The notes under the pieces are model-generated. The model had not been told where the DNA came from. It worked only from the letters and a program-made list of their open reading frames with translations, and did not search any database. This document shows positions 15,479 to 24,694 of a DNA stretch of 34,449 nucleotides, piece after piece (positions within the stretch are counted from its first letter, which is position 1; each line of letters begins with the position of its first letter). Location of the stretch: NCBI GenBank assembly GCA_016872385.1, contig VGZV01000030.1, positions 1 to 34,449 of the forward strand. The letters run 5' to 3'. The position numbers were made by a program, and so were the translations under genes. This DNA is from SAR202 cluster bacterium (lineage in GTDB: Bacteria > Chloroflexota > Dehalococcoidia > Lucifugimonadales > UBA3495).

Positions 15479-16807
15479 CTACCTCAGGAATCCTTCGTAG
15501 CTGCGCATCATCAACTGGGCCTCAAGCTGGCGCATGGTATCCAGGGCAACACCAACCATAATTAGCAGGCTCGTACTGCTGAGCTGGATAGCTTGCACGC
15601 CGGTAATCAGGGAAGCCATATACGGCATTACTGCCACAAACCCCAAGAAAAGCGCACCGCCCATGGTGATCCGAATGATTATCTTGTTCAAATAGTCCTG
15701 GGTAGGCTTGCCGGGCCGTATGCCCAAAACAAACCCACCATTGCGCTGCAAGTTTTCGGCCAGGTTCTGCTGCTGGAACACCACCAGCGTGTAGAAAAAG
15801 GTGAATATGACCACTAGCAAGAAGGTCAGCACCCAGTATATGGGGGCCGTGGGGGTAAACAAGTTGGCCACGAACGCCGCCCCAGTGCCCAGCCATCCGG
15901 CTGAAGTGGCAAAGTAACTGGCAACGGTACCAGGCAGAATTACTATGGAGAATGCAAAAATCAACGGTATCATGCCCGCCGAGTTGATGCGCAGGGGCAG
16001 GTACGTGGAGCCGCCCTGCCGGTACATGCGCCCGCCTCGGAATATGCTACGGCCATACTGCACTGGAATCCGTCGGTGGGCCTCGTTGAATACTACGATA
16101 AGGGCAATGATCAATAATCCGATGATGGCAAAAAAGCCAATGCCCAGAATATTATCCCGGTCAATGAAGCCTTGCCCTATCAAGTCCGGAAAGCCAGCCA
16201 CGATTCCCGCAAAGATTATCAGCGATATGCCGTTGCCAATGCCCCGCTCGGAGATTAACTCGCCCAGCCACACCAGGAACATGGTGCCCGCAGTCATTGA
16301 TGCAATAGCCGCTAAAGTGGGCAGCAGTGCATCCCCGGTAAAGCCCACGTTGGTCAGAACGTTGGCCTGCTGGAGCAGCACCAGTTGGCCGAAGCCCTGG
16401 GCCACCGCAACCGGCACTGTCAACCAGTGCACCAGCCGGTTCATTTTGACCCGGCCCATTTCGCCTTCCCTGGACAGGGCCTGAAGCTGGGGAATTACCG
16501 GAGTCAGCAGTTGGATGACGATGGAAGCAGTAATGTACGGAAAAACGCCCAGCGCCACAATGCTCATCCGGCGCAACGCCCCGCCGCTGAACAAGTCCAG
16601 GAATCCCTGGAGCTGGTTGGTCTGGAACAGCCGCTCCAACTCCAGAGCATTCAGGCCGGGAATAGGGATGTGGGCCACCACCCGGTAAATCGCCAGCAGC
16701 GCCAAGGTAAACAGTATCTTGGAGCGCAGGTCGGGAACGCTGAACGCTTCAATGGCAGCTTGCAGCAGGCTGGGCCGGCGCCCGCCTTGGGCCTCCGCCG
16801 AGACCAT
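15479..16807 (-). CDS. secY: Preprotein translocase subunit SecY
   Basis: The protein is 442 aa with ten hydrophobic spans. PDLRSKILFTLALLAIYRV opens the first span. The plug region GLFSGGALRR-type segment (LDLFSGGALRRMSIVALGVFPYI) and the cytosolic loops EAHRRIPVQYG and GFVLGIRPGKPTQ are diagnostic; the last contact the ribosome and SecA. It is the central channel of the Sec translocon. It lies 2 nt after rplO and immediately before adk. Confidence 0.97.
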   Translation of the reverse strand: MVSAEAQGGRRPSLLQAAIEAFSVPDLRSKILFTLALLAIYRVVAHIPIPGLNALELERLFQTNQLQGFLDLFSGGALRRMSIVALGVFPYITASIVIQLLTPVIPQLQALSREGEMGRVKMNRLVHWLTVPVAVAQGFGQLVLLQQANVLTNVGFTGDALLPTLAAIASMTAGTMFLVWLGELISERGIGNGISLIIFAGIVAGFPDLIGQGFIDRDNILGIGFFAIIGLLIIALIVVFNEAHRRIPVQYGRSIFRGGRMYRQGGSTYLPLRINSAGMIPLIFAFSIVILPGTVASYFATSAGWLGTGAAFVANLFTPTAPIYWVLTFLLVVIFTFFYTLVVFQQQNLAENLQRNGGFVLGIRPGKPTQDYLNKIIIRITMGGALFLGFVAVMPYMASLITGVQAIQLSSTSLLIMVGVALDTMRQLEAQLMMRSYEGFLR

Positions 16808-16809
16808 GC

Positions 16810-17250
16810 CTACTTAGTCTCCTCGGTCTTGCCGCCCGCCGCTTCAATTTTTTCGCGGGCAGACTTGGTGAACCGATGGGCTGTGACGGTGACTGGCTTG
16901 GTCAACTGCCCATCACCCACCACCTTGAGAGGCAACGTCAAATCGCGAATGTGCCCTTTGGCCGCCAGCACCTGAGGCGTCACCGGCTCATCAAATTTGT
17001 TGACAGTGTCCAGGTCTACAATGGCAAAAGGAATCCGGAAGTTGTTGGTGAACCCCCTGCGCATGGGCAAGCCCTTAATCAAGGGCAACTGGCCACCCTC
17101 AAATCCCGGACGGGGACCTTTGGCGGCGCGGGACTTTTGGCCTTTCAGGCCCCGCCCGCAATAACTGCCTTGACCCGCAGAATCGCCCCGGCCCACGCGG
17201 CCTTGCGGCTTGCGGGCACCCTTGGGTGGTTTCAAATTATGTTCCATCAT
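16810..17250 (-). CDS. rplO: 50S ribosomal protein L15 (uL15)
   Basis: The protein is 146 aa. The Gly/Arg-rich extension RKPQGRVGRGDSAGQGSYCGRGLKGQKSRA is typical, followed by PGFEGGQLPLIKGLPMRRGF. Two adjacent ATG codons (17250 and 17247) can serve as the start. It is 2 nt before secY and 68 nt after rpmD. Confidence 0.96.
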   Translation of the reverse strand: MMEHNLKPPKGARKPQGRVGRGDSAGQGSYCGRGLKGQKSRAAKGPRPGFEGGQLPLIKGLPMRRGFTNNFRIPFAIVDLDTVNKFDEPVTPQVLAAKGHIRDLTLPLKVVGDGQLTKPVTVTAHRFTKSAREKIEAAGGKTEETK

Positions 17251-17318
17251 GGCTACAAGTTCCTCGGCGCGCTGGATTCCTGAAACAACAGGAGTCCAAC
17301 GCCTGAATGGGCCATCCT

Positions 17319-17501
17319 TTACTGGGTCTCTTCTACCCGCACCAAGTGCCGCACCTTCTTAATCATCCCCCGCACAGTGGGACTGTCCTGATGCACCACT
17401 GAATGGCGCAGCCGGCGCAGACCCAGGGCGTCAATGACTCTCCGCTGGCCCTCGGGGCAGCCGATGTAGCTCTTGGTCCAGGTGATTTTCAGTTGGGTCA
17501 T
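17319..17501 (-). CDS. rpmD: 50S ribosomal protein L30 (uL30)
   Basis: The protein is 60 aa. It has the short bacterial form: KITWTKSYIGCPEGQRRVIDALGL, then TVRGMIKKVRHLVRVEE at the end. It sits in its usual place between rpsE and rplO. Confidence 0.95.
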   Translation of the reverse strand: MTQLKITWTKSYIGCPEGQRRVIDALGLRRLRHSVVHQDSPTVRGMIKKVRHLVRVEETQ

Positions 17502-17530
17502 GGGTTAGCCTTCGTGCAATTCAGAATAAG

Positions 17531-18070
17531 TTACTGCGCGGCCGGGGCTGCTTCCTCGCGGCTGCTGCGCCGGAACCCCTGTTCCTCTTGCGACTTGACC
17601 AGCTGCCGGAGCGCCTCCAATGTAGCGTAAGCCGTATTGATGGGGTTGCGGGAGCCTAGAGACTTGGCAACTACATCCTGGATGCCGCCCAGTTCCAGCA
17701 TAGCGCGCATGGCCCCAGCGGCGATGATGCCTGTGCCCACTGGAGCGGGCTTAATCAGCACAGTGGAAGCTCCCATCTTCACCCGTATCTCATGGGGGAT
17801 AGTGCTTCCCTTCCTGGGTATCTTCACCATGTTGCGGCGGGCGGCGGCATTGCCCTTGCGCACGGCATCGGGAATAGCCTGCGCCTTGCCCAAACCGGCT
17901 CCCACAGCTCCCTGGCCATCTCCCACCACCACCAGGGCATTGAACCGTAGACGCCGGCCACCTTTAACCACCTTGGCAATACGCCGGGTATAAACAACCC
18001 GCTCCGTCACTCCAGACGTGTCTTCTTCCCGTGGCCGGGACGACCTGGGCCTACCGCCAGCAGAAACCAT
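17531..18070 (-). CDS. rpsE: 30S ribosomal protein S5 (uS5)
   Basis: The protein is 179 aa. The double-stranded RNA-binding segment RIAKVVKGGRRLRFNALVVVGDGQGAVGAGLGKA near 30-63 and the C-terminal PVGTGIIAAGAMRAMLELGGIQDVVAKSLGS are diagnostic. The first 20 residues are variable. It contributes to decoding fidelity and to the mRNA entry site. Confidence 0.97.
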   Translation of the reverse strand: MVSAGGRPRSSRPREEDTSGVTERVVYTRRIAKVVKGGRRLRFNALVVVGDGQGAVGAGLGKAQAIPDAVRKGNAAARRNMVKIPRKGSTIPHEIRVKMGASTVLIKPAPVGTGIIAAGAMRAMLELGGIQDVVAKSLGSRNPINTAYATLEALRQLVKSQEEQGFRRSSREEAAPAAQ

Positions 18071-18146
18071 TATTTTTCGGTCCTCCTCAAATTCAGGCCG
18101 GTGCCGTTGCTGGCTTCGGCCCCCACGCTTACTTGCAAAACTCTAG

Positions 18147-18515
18147 TTAGAACTCCAGGCCAGCCTCGCGGGCGGCATCGGCCAGGGCCTTGACTCGCCC
18201 GTGGTACTTAAACCCGCCCCGATCAAACACAACCCGGGTAATTCCCTGGGCTTTGGCGCGCTGGGCTACCAACTTTCCCACGGCCACCGAATCCGCTGAC
18301 TTGGGCTTGGGCCGGGAACCACCCTCTCCGCCTGTCTCCAGGCTAGAGGCAGACACCAGCGTGTGGCCCGCGGCGTCGTCAATCACCTGGGCGTAGATAA
18401 ATCTCAGGCTGCGGAATACACACAGCCTGGGGCGCTGAGCATCGCCCGCCACCTTCTTGCGCACCCGCTGGTGGCGTACCGTCCTGAGTTTCCTTGCGTC
18501 ACGATCCTTAGGCAT
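18147..18515 (-). CDS. rplR: 50S ribosomal protein L18 (uL18)
   Basis: The protein is 122 aa. [31 protein letters not shown] and the end [26 protein letters not shown] are diagnostic for this 5S rRNA-binding protein. A small Gly/Pro/Lys insert near residues 63-72 is lineage variation. Neighbours rplF and rpsE are as expected. Confidence 0.96.
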   Translation of the reverse strand: MPKDRDARKLRTVRHQRVRKKVAGDAQRPRLCVFRSLRFIYAQVIDDAAGHTLVSASSLETGGEGGSRPKPKSADSVAVGKLVAQRAKAQGITRVVFDRGGFKYHGRVKALADAAREAGLEF

Positions 18516-18600
18516 GTTCCTACGGGTCCTCTCGAACTATCTCAATCCAACCAATGCTGGCCGGGCGCAACTGCCCCGCCAGTGTATATAGCTATGCCAG

Positions 18601-19191
18601 TTAGGCCTTGCGGGCCGCCGCCTTGCCGGGCTTGAGGCGCAAAACCTCACCTTGATACTTAATACCCTTTTCCTTGTATGGGTTAGGGGGGCGGACCCGG
18701 CGCACCTGCGCCGCCACCTGTCCTACCTGCTGTTTGTCCACTCCGCGAACATGCACCCGGTTGTTGCCCTCCACCTGCATGGTGATGCCGGCGGGCGGGT
18801 GCATTTCTACCTGATGGCTCATGCCCACGGTCAGCAGAATTCCGTCACCCTGCTGGGCCACCCGGTAACCCACGCCCATCAACTCCAGGGTCTTGCTGTA
18901 GCCATCAGTCACCCCGGTAATGGCGTTGGCAATCAAAGTGCGGGTCATGCCGTGCAACGCCCGGTGCAGCTTGCCATCGCTGAGGCGTTCCACCACCACC
19001 GAACCATCCTTCACTTGCACCTTGACATCGGGGTGAAACACCTGGTTGATGGCGCCTTTGGGACCGGTAACCGTCACCCCGCCATGCTTGGGTTCAACCT
19101 TGACGCCATTTGGTATGGGGATTGGCCGCCGCCCCAAATGGGACAGCGTGTGCTCTTCTTTCGGTTTACTAGATTGCACGTTACCAGACAT
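18601..19191 (-). CDS. rplF: 50S ribosomal protein L6 (uL6)
   Basis: The protein is 196 aa from the ATG at 19191; a TTG at 19212 is a possible alternative. Both starts lie inside or at the end of rpsH, and GGAGGAG precedes the ATG at a rather long distance. The body begins [16 protein letters not shown] after about 18 extra residues. [30 protein letters not shown] and the C-terminal [19 protein letters not shown] are typical. Confidence 0.94.
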   Translation of the reverse strand: MSGNVQSSKPKEEHTLSHLGRRPIPIPNGVKVEPKHGGVTVTGPKGAINQVFHPDVKVQVKDGSVVVERLSDGKLHRALHGMTRTLIANAITGVTDGYSKTLELMGVGYRVAQQGDGILLTVGMSHQVEMHPPAGITMQVEGNNRVHVRGVDKQQVGQVAAQVRRVRPPNPYKEKGIKYQGEVLRLKPGKAAARKA

Positions 19192-19579
19192 AGCAGAGCA
19201 ACTCTCCTCCAACGCCTTGGCGCCAGGCTTGCCTTCCTGTCATCAAACCCCTAGAGGTGGACAATATGGAAAGCCCCATGCCGCCGTACACCCGGGGGAT
19301 TTCACCCTTGCCCACGTACACCCGCAGCCCAGGCTTACTCACCCGCTTCAACCCACGGATCACCGCGGCCCGGTTGGGGCGGTAGGACAGATGCAGGCGC
19401 AAGGTTGGGAACGCCTGTCCACGGGGCAGGTCATAGTCGCGGATGTAGCCCTCTTCCTTCAAAATCTTAGCAATGGCCAGCTTCAGCTTGGAATGCGGCA
19501 CCAACACCGTATCCTGGCGGATCTGTGTGGCGTTGCGGATGCGGGCTAACATATCGCCCACTGGGTCAATGACGGGCAT
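19181..19579 (-). CDS. rpsH: 30S ribosomal protein S8 (uS8)
   Basis: The protein is 132 aa. [29 protein letters not shown] at the N-terminus and the C-terminal [26 protein letters not shown] are diagnostic. In many bacteria S8 represses the spc operon by binding near rplE. The 3' end overlaps the rplF start by 11 nt. Confidence 0.97.
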   Translation of the reverse strand: MPVIDPVGDMLARIRNATQIRQDTVLVPHSKLKLAIAKILKEEGYIRDYDLPRGQAFPTLRLHLSYRPNRAAVIRGLKRVSKPGLRVYVGKGEIPRVYGGMGLSILSTSRGLMTGRQAWRQGVGGELLCYVW

Positions 19580-19602
19580 GCTTATCTACGCTCCTGCTAC
19601 GG

Positions 19603-19788
19603 CTACCAGCTGGCCTTGCGGACTCCGGGCAGTTCCCCCACCAGGGCCAGTTGCCGGAAACATATTCGGCACAGGCCAAAGTGACGGATATAAGCCCTGG
19701 GCCGTCCGCACCGGTGGCACCGGTTATGCTGCTGAACGGCGTACTTGGGGGTCCGCAGCCACTTCTGTATCTTGGAAGTCTTGGCCAA
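19603..19788 (-). CDS. rpsN: 30S ribosomal protein S14, zinc-binding type Z (uS14)
   Basis: The protein is 61 aa. The TTG start at 19788 is fixed by AAAGGAG 5 nt upstream and by the expected [11 protein letters not shown]-terminus; the upstream open frame overlaps rplE. The ligand pairs CHRC and CRIC define the zinc (C+) form, as in Gram-positive bacteria. It sits between rplE and rpsH. Confidence 0.96.
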   Translation of the reverse strand: MAKTSKIQKWLRTPKYAVQQHNRCHRCGRPRAYIRHFGLCRICFRQLALVGELPGVRKASW

Positions 19789-19798
19789 GTTTGCTCCT

Positions 19799-20512
19799 TT
19801 AACCCTGCCGGACGAAGGGCATCCCAAACAATTCCAGAAGCCGCATCGCCTCGGCATCATTGCGGGCGGTGGTAGTGATGGTTACCTGGAACCCGCGGAA
19901 CCGGTCAATCTGGTTGTAGTCAATCTCAGGGAAGATTACCTGCTCCCGCACTCCCAGGGAGAAATTGCCGCGCCCATCAAATCCGCCGCGCGGAATACCC
20001 CTGAAGTCCCGAATGCGGGGCAATGCTGTGTTGATAAGCCGGTCCAGGAAATAGTACATCATGGGGCCGCGCAGAGTTACCGACGTGCCAATGGGGTTGC
20101 CCTGGCGCAGCTTGAAGTTGGCTATGGACTTGCGGGCGCGGGTCACCACGGGCTTTTGCCCCGTGATGGTCGCCAGGTCCCGAGTGGCATTTTCCATGGA
20201 GCGGGGGTTGGTTAGAGCTTCACCCAAGCCGATGTTGAGAACAATCTTCTTAATCTGCGGCACCCGCATGGGATTGGTGAACTGGAACTCCCGCATCATG
20301 GCCGGAACAATTTCTTTCCGGTACGTTTCCCGCAAGCGAGGCGGAGGAGCCTTTTCCTCCGACGCTGCTTCTGCTGCCGGAGCCGCTCCTCGCCGGGGCT
20401 GGCCTTCTGCCCTGGGGGCCCGTTCCCGCCGGGGCTGGCCTTCTGCCCTGGGGGCCCGTTCCCGCCGGGGGCGCGCGGCCTGCGGCTGGGCCTGATTATT
20501 GTCTTGCGTCAT
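19799..20512 (-). CDS. rplE: 50S ribosomal protein L5 (uL5) with repetitive N-terminal extension
   Basis: The protein is 237 aa, against about 180 usual. The ATG at 20512 has GGAAG 6 nt upstream, inside the end of rplX, with a 17-nt overlap. The L5 body starts near residue 58 ([19 protein letters not shown]) and shows [35 protein letters not shown], and the C-terminal [22 protein letters not shown]. The extra N-terminus is Arg/Ala/Pro/Glu-rich, with [12 protein letters not shown] repeated at residues 16-27 and 28-39. The body binds 5S rRNA; the extension is likely disordered and RNA-binding (inference). Confidence 0.96.
   Translation of the reverse strand: MTQDNNQAQPQAARPRRERAPRAEGQPRRERAPRAEGQPRRGAAPAAEAASEEKAPPPRLRETYRKEIVPAMMREFQFTNPMRVPQIKKIVLNIGLGEALTNPRSMENATRDLATITGQKPVVTRARKSIANFKLRQGNPIGTSVTLRGPMMYYFLDRLINTALPRIRDFRGIPRGGFDGRGNFSLGVREQVIFPEIDYNQIDRFRGFQVTITTTARNDAEAMRLLELFGMPFVRQG
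20391..20470. repeat. Tandem 36-bp repeat inside rplE
   Basis: There are two identical 36-bp units (20391-20426 and 20427-20462) followed by the first 8 bp of a third (20463-20470). They encode the duplicated [12 protein letters not shown] block of the L5 extension in frame. Identical DNA suggests recent slippage or selection on copy number. Confidence 0.85.
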
Positions 20513-20822
20513 CAATCACTTCCTTGCACTTGGGGCAGCCTCGCACCCGGCTCCCGTTCTGCAGCCGCACTGAGGCAGGCTTGATGGCCTGATTGCACTT
20601 GTTGCACATCAGCTTGACATTGGACACGTGCAGGGAGGCTTCCTGCTGCACCAGGCCGCCCTGCCTAGTGCCGGGCCTGGGCTTGACGTGGCGGGTCACC
20701 ATGTTCAGACCCTCTACCACTACCCGGTCCTGCTCCGATAGGCAGCGGTCAACCTTCCCGGTCTTGCCCTTCTCTTTTCCCGAAATAACCAGCACGGTAT
20801 CGCCGCGGCGTATGCGGGTCAT
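20496..20822 (-). CDS. rplX: 50S ribosomal protein L24 (uL24)
   Basis: The protein is 108 aa. The KOW motif region [22 protein letters not shown] is at residues 3-24, then [16 protein letters not shown]. The C-terminal zinc-ribbon-like part (CNKC, then CPKC) is the Gram-positive-type form. It initiates 50S assembly. It overlaps rplN by 4 nt (ATGA) and rplE by 17 nt. Confidence 0.96.
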   Translation of the reverse strand: MTRIRRGDTVLVISGKEKGKTGKVDRCLSEQDRVVVEGLNMVTRHVKPRPGTRQGGLVQQEASLHVSNVKLMCNKCNQAIKPASVRLQNGSRVRGCPKCKEVIDDARQ

Positions 20823-21187
20823 ACAACCTCCGAGGCCAATGACACGATGCGCATGAAGCCCTGATCACGCAGCTCCCGCGCCACTGGACCAAAGATGCGT
20901 GTGCCCCGCGGCAACTGATTGTCCTGAATCAGCACGGCTGCATTATCATCGAAACGGATATAACTGCCGTCGGCGCGGCGGAAGGGCTGGGCCTGCCGGA
21001 TTACCACGGCCTTGACCACTGAACCCTTCTTCACCGGCGAATTGGGTATGGCCTCCCGCACCGTGCAAACAATCACGTCGCCCAAGTGCGCATAAGTCCG
21101 CTTGCTGCTGCCGGGGATGTTCATCAGGCGCACCACCTTAGCGCCGCTGTTATCCGCCACCACCAGCCTGGTATAGTTCTGAATCAT
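20819..21187 (-). CDS. rplN: 50S ribosomal protein L14 (uL14)
   Basis: The protein is 122 aa, exactly the usual length. [26 protein letters not shown] and the C-terminal [25 protein letters not shown] are diagnostic. It forms intersubunit bridges. Four-base overlaps with both rpsQ and rplX indicate tight translational coupling. Confidence 0.97.
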   Translation of the reverse strand: MIQNYTRLVVADNSGAKVVRLMNIPGSSKRTYAHLGDVIVCTVREAIPNSPVKKGSVVKAVVIRQAQPFRRADGSYIRFDDNAAVLIQDNQLPRGTRIFGPVARELRDQGFMRIVSLASEVV

Positions 21188-21528
21188 GCTCCTGCACTCC
21201 CACCGCTTGCCGGTGCGGCCGCCGTTCCCGCAGCCTGTGGATCCTGCTCAAGTTCAATAGGCCGCACATCTGCCACTTGGTGGCGCTCAACAATTTGCAG
21301 CAGACGCCAGTGTTTGGTCTTGGAAATGGGACGGGTCTCCTGGATTCGCACCACATCGCCCACTTTGCATTGACCCTGGGGATCATGCACATAGAAACGG
21401 GCCACTCGTCGCTGACCCTTTCCATAGATGGGATGGGGCTGCTTCCACACCATCTCCACCACAGCAGTTTTGTTCATACGAGTCCGCACCACCGAGCCGG
21501 TGCGGACCTTGCGCATCTCTTTGGACAT
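21184..21528 (-). CDS. rpsQ: 30S ribosomal protein S17 (uS17) with C-terminal extension
   Basis: The protein is 114 aa, against about 85 usual. The OB-fold core (about 5-80) has [29 protein letters not shown] and [21 protein letters not shown]. After it about 30 residues rich in Ala, Gly and Gln show no motif. The stop overlaps the rplN start. Confidence 0.95.
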   Translation of the reverse strand: MSKEMRKVRTGSVVRTRMNKTAVVEMVWKQPHPIYGKGQRRVARFYVHDPQGQCKVGDVVRIQETRPISKTKHWRLLQIVERHQVADVRPIELEQDPQAAGTAAAPASGGSAGA

Positions 21529-21530
21529 GC

Positions 21531-21728
21531 CTAGCTCCTTCCCAGCTCGCGCTCCCGCAACACGGTCAGGATGCGGGCAATATCCTTGCGCACCGTTCGG
21601 GGCAGATTGGTGTTGGGCAGCTGATTGGTTGCCGCCCGGAAGCGCAGGTTCATCACTTCCTTGTAGTTCTTTTCCAGTTCTTCCTTGAGCTGCTGGTCGG
21701 ACAACGCCCTGACATCGTGGATTCGCAT
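21531..21728 (-). CDS. rpmC: 50S ribosomal protein L29 (uL29)
   Basis: The protein is 65 aa. It is a two-helix protein with VRALSDQQLKEELEKNYKEVMNLRFRAATNQLPN and the ending DIARILTVLREREL. It lies near the peptide exit tunnel, where trigger factor and SRP dock in other bacteria. The rplP-rpmC-rpsQ order is standard. Confidence 0.96.
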   Translation of the reverse strand: MRIHDVRALSDQQLKEELEKNYKEVMNLRFRAATNQLPNTNLPRTVRKDIARILTVLRERELGRS

Positions 21729-21737
21729 ATGCCGCTC

Positions 21738-22175
21738 CTAACCAGCCCCGCCCATAATTGCGGCCGCCTGGTCGCGGTGGACGGTCTTGGTGGGGATGGG
21801 CAACTTCATGGAAGCCAAGCGCAGGGCCTCCATAGCCTCCCGTTCCGGAACGCCGCCCACTTCAATCAAAATCCGTCCTGGCTTGATCACCACAACCCAA
21901 TGGTCCGTGGCCGCCTTACCGCCGCCCATGCGGGTCTCGGCAGGCTTCTTGCTAATGGGCTTATCGGGGAAGACCCGCACCCACACGCGCCCGCCGCGCT
22001 CGAGCTGGCGGTTCACCGCCACGCGGGCAGCTTCAATCTGACGAGCCGTCACCCAATGGTCGCTCATCGCCTTAAGGCCAAACTCGCCAAACTGTACACT
22101 TTCGCCGCCAGTGGCGTTGCCCCGCCGCCGGCCTCGAAATGACTTCCGAAACTTGGTTCGCTTGGGTTGCAGCAC
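21738..22175 (-). CDS. rplP: 50S ribosomal protein L16 (uL16)
   Basis: The protein is 145 aa with a GTG start at 22175. [21 protein letters not shown] is the standard N-terminus; [26 protein letters not shown] contains the loop that approaches the peptidyl-transferase centre. It lies 11 nt after rpsC. Confidence 0.97.
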   Translation of the reverse strand: MLQPKRTKFRKSFRGRRRGNATGGESVQFGEFGLKAMSDHWVTARQIEAARVAVNRQLERGGRVWVRVFPDKPISKKPAETRMGGGKAATDHWVVVIKPGRILIEVGGVPEREAMEALRLASMKLPIPTKTVHRDQAAAIMGGAG

Positions 22176-22186
22176 AGATAACTCCT

Positions 22187-22927
22187 TTAAACGTCCAGGT
22201 CATCCTGGTCGGCGCTGGCCTCGCCGGGAACAGCAGCCTGCACGGTAACTTCAATGGTCTCCAGCTCTTCGCTGGCTTCGGGCGGCGGCGGCAGCACCTC
22301 ACCCTTGAAAATCCATACCTTTACGCCAATGCGCCCCATAGTGGTGGCGGCTTCGGCGATGGCGAAGTCAATGTCAGCCCGCAGGGTATGCAGGGGCACC
22401 TGCCCCATCATCAGCTTTTCGGTTCGGGCGATTTCCGCTCCCGAAACCCGGCCCTTTACGATAATCTTGATCCCCTTAGCCCCCGCCTGCATAGCCCGCT
22501 GGGCCGCCTGGCGCATGGCCCGCCGGTAGGCTACACGGCGCTCCAACTGGTCGGCAATGTTCCGGGCCACCAGGTAGCCATCCAGTTCTGGATGCTCTAT
22601 TTCAATGATATTGAGCTGCACCCGCCGTTGGGTAATCCCTTCCAACTTGGTGCGCAGGTTCTTCACCCGCTCGCCATCCCGCCCGATGAGAATGCCCGGT
22701 CTGGCGGAGTGAATGTTCACCACGCTGTCTTGCGCGCCACGGTCTATCTCCACCTTGGCGATGCCAGCGTCGGTAAAACCCTGGTATTCAGAATAAACGG
22801 CCTTGCGCACCTTCAAGTCTTCCAGGACCTGGGTGCGGTAAGTCCGGGAGTTGGGGGCATACCAGTGGGTCTTCCAGTCCTTGATAATCCCCAGCCGGAA
22901 TCCATATGGGTGGGTCTTGTGCCCCAT
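22187..22927 (-). CDS. rpsC: 30S ribosomal protein S3 (uS3)
   Basis: The protein is 246 aa. The ATG at 22927 gives the standard [19 protein letters not shown]-terminus; the open frame further upstream overlaps rplV. The KH type 2 domain carries [23 protein letters not shown] near 60-82, and the C-terminal domain shows [27 protein letters not shown]. The last 30 residues are acidic. It helps form the mRNA entry tunnel. Confidence 0.97.
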   Translation of the reverse strand: MGHKTHPYGFRLGIIKDWKTHWYAPNSRTYRTQVLEDLKVRKAVYSEYQGFTDAGIAKVEIDRGAQDSVVNIHSARPGILIGRDGERVKNLRTKLEGITQRRVQLNIIEIEHPELDGYLVARNIADQLERRVAYRRAMRQAAQRAMQAGAKGIKIIVKGRVSGAEIARTEKLMMGQVPLHTLRADIDFAIAEAATTMGRIGVKVWIFKGEVLPPPPEASEELETIEVTVQAAVPGEASADQDDLDV

Positions 22928-22931
22928 GCCT

Positions 22932-23279
22932 TTAAGCCTCCTCCCGGTCCTCATCAACCACAACAGTAATGTGGCTGAATCGCTTGGTAATGTGCCCAAC
23001 CCGGCCCCGCGCCCGGGGTTCCAAACGCTTGATGGACGTGGCGCCGTCGGCGGTGATATGCACTATGCGCAGCGCCTCCCGGTCCATAAGCATGTTGTTT
23101 TCTGCATTGGCTGCCGCAGCTTGGACAACCTTGGCAATGGACTTGGCCCAGGGCGAAGGCAGCAGCACTAGAGTAGCCAGGGCTTCGTTCACGGGCTTGC
23201 CCCGCACCAGGTCCAGCATTGGACGCAGGCGTTTGGGCGAAGTCCCGATTTGTTTTGCGGATGCGCGTACATGCGGCAT
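22932..23279 (-). CDS. rplV: 50S ribosomal protein L22 (uL22)
   Basis: The protein is 115 aa. AKQIGTSPKRLRPMLDLVRGKPVNEAL and the tunnel-wall hairpin region RLEPRARGRVGHITKRFSHITVVV are diagnostic. It is 4 nt from rpsC. Confidence 0.97.
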   Translation of the reverse strand: MPHVRASAKQIGTSPKRLRPMLDLVRGKPVNEALATLVLLPSPWAKSIAKVVQAAAANAENNMLMDREALRIVHITADGATSIKRLEPRARGRVGHITKRFSHITVVVDEDREEA

Positions 23280-23297
23280 TTTCTAAAGACTCCCTGG

Positions 23298-23561
23298 TTA
23301 GCTGCGGCCTACGTGGCCGCGGAAGGTCCTGGTCGGCGCGAACTCGCCCAGGCGATGGCCCACCATGTTTTCCGTGACAAACACGGGCACGTGGCGGCGT
23401 CCGTCGTGCACGCCAAAGGTCATGCCAATCATCTCAGGCATAATCAGAGAAGACCTGGACCAAGTGCGAATAACAGTCTTTTCGCCGGAGGCCCGCAGGG
23501 CTTCCACTTTTTTCCACAGTTTGGGGTGGACGTATGGGCCTTTCTTTACAGACCTGGACAT
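23298..23561 (-). CDS. rpsS: 30S ribosomal protein S19 (uS19)
   Basis: The protein is 87 aa. [20 protein letters not shown], then [43 protein letters not shown] and GHVG, are diagnostic. It is a 30S head protein working with uS13. It starts 3 nt after rplB. Confidence 0.97.
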   Translation of the reverse strand: MSRSVKKGPYVHPKLWKKVEALRASGEKTVIRTWSRSSLIMPEMIGMTFGVHDGRRHVPVFVTENMVGHRLGEFAPTRTFRGHVGRS

Positions 23562-23564
23562 GGC

Positions 23565-24395
23565 CTACGGGCGCCTCCTGCGGACAATAAACTTGCTGGT
23601 GGTCTTCTTCTTGCGGCGGGTCTTGTAGCCCAAAGTGGGCTTGCCCCAGGGCGTCTTGGGGCCGGGCATACCAATGGGAGACCGGCCTTCGCCGCCGCCG
23701 TGGGGATGGTCCACCGGGTTCATGGCTACGCCACGGTTGTGAGGCCTGCGGCCTTTGTGGCGCTTGGCCCCGGCCTTGCCCATGCTCTCGTTCTTGTGGT
23801 CGGGGTTGGAAAGCTGTCCAACGGTGGCATGGCAGGCCAGCAGCACTCGGCGCATCTCACCCGAAGGAAGCCGGATCAACACGTATTCGCCTTCCCGGGA
23901 CAGCACCTGGGCGCCCACACCAGCGCTGCGCACCAACTGGCCTCCCCGGCCCGGCGTCAATTCGATATTGTGCACCATGGTGCCGGTGGGTATGGCGCGC
24001 AGGGGCAGACAGTTGCCGGGGTGAATCTCCGCCTGAGGCCCCGACTCCACCCAATCACCTACCTTGAGTCCGATGGGTGAAAGAATATAACTTTTCTCGC
24101 CGTCGGTGTAATGAATCAGTGCAATACGGCAAGTCCGGTTAGGATCGTACTCCACAGCGGCCACCCGGGCTTTGACACCCTCTTTCCGGCGCCGGAAGTC
24201 CACTTTCCGGTACATCTGGCGGGAACCGCCGCCACGGCTGCTGATGGTGACCCGGCCCCGGTTGTTACGGCCAGCATGTTTCAGCTTGACCGCCAGCAGA
24301 GTCTTTTCCGGCTTATCAGTAGTTAACTCTTCAAAAGTTGGCCGGGTGGCGTGCCGGGTGCCCGGCGTCATTGGCCTGATTGCTTTTAATGGCAT
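23565..24395 (-). CDS. rplB: 50S ribosomal protein L2 (uL2)
   Basis: The protein is 276 aa. [22 protein letters not shown] near 43-64, the SH3-like middle domain, and [29 protein letters not shown] near the C-terminus are diagnostic. The last includes the conserved His close to the peptidyl-transferase centre. It is required for subunit association. Confidence 0.98.
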   Translation of the reverse strand: MPLKAIRPMTPGTRHATRPTFEELTTDKPEKTLLAVKLKHAGRNNRGRVTISSRGGGSRQMYRKVDFRRRKEGVKARVAAVEYDPNRTCRIALIHYTDGEKSYILSPIGLKVGDWVESGPQAEIHPGNCLPLRAIPTGTMVHNIELTPGRGGQLVRSAGVGAQVLSREGEYVLIRLPSGEMRRVLLACHATVGQLSNPDHKNESMGKAGAKRHKGRRPHNRGVAMNPVDHPHGGGEGRSPIGMPGPKTPWGKPTLGYKTRRKKKTTSKFIVRRRRP

Positions 24396-24409
24396 GGCGG
24401 GTTCCTTAT

Positions 24410-24694
24410 CTAGAGACCTTCAATGAGGTTAATGCGGTCGCCAGGCTTGAGGGTGACCACCGCTTTCTTGGTGTCCGGTGTCTGCTTGAACCGCGGTCCG
24501 TAGCGGTGGCGCTTGCCCCGTAGCTTGGTTATGTTGACGGCTACCACCGTAACGTTGAAGTTGCGTTCCACCGCTTCCTTAACCTGAGTCTTGTTAGCGG
24601 TGGGGGCGATATGGAAAGTGTAGCGCCCGCTTTCTTGCATCAAGGTGCTTTTTTCAGTAAAGGTGGGACGCAGCAAGACTTCGTAGATATTCAT
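24410..24694 (-). CDS. rplW: 50S ribosomal protein L23 (uL23)
   Basis: The protein is 94 aa. [40 protein letters not shown] is the standard N-terminal half. It lies at the exit tunnel and docks trigger factor and SRP. It starts directly after the rplD stop without a gap. Confidence 0.96.
   Translation of the reverse strand: MNIYEVLLRPTFTEKSTLMQESGRYTFHIAPTANKTQVKEAVERNFNVTVVAVNITKLRGKRHRYGPRFKQTPDTKKAVVTLKPGDRINLIEGL

Noticed and set aside
20391..20470. CRISPR array
   Set aside because: The repeats are directly adjacent without spacers and encode an in-frame peptide duplication in L5.
22928..22999. Extended rpsC reading frame
   Set aside because: It overlaps rpl[10 protein letters not shown] at 22927 is the conserved S3 start.
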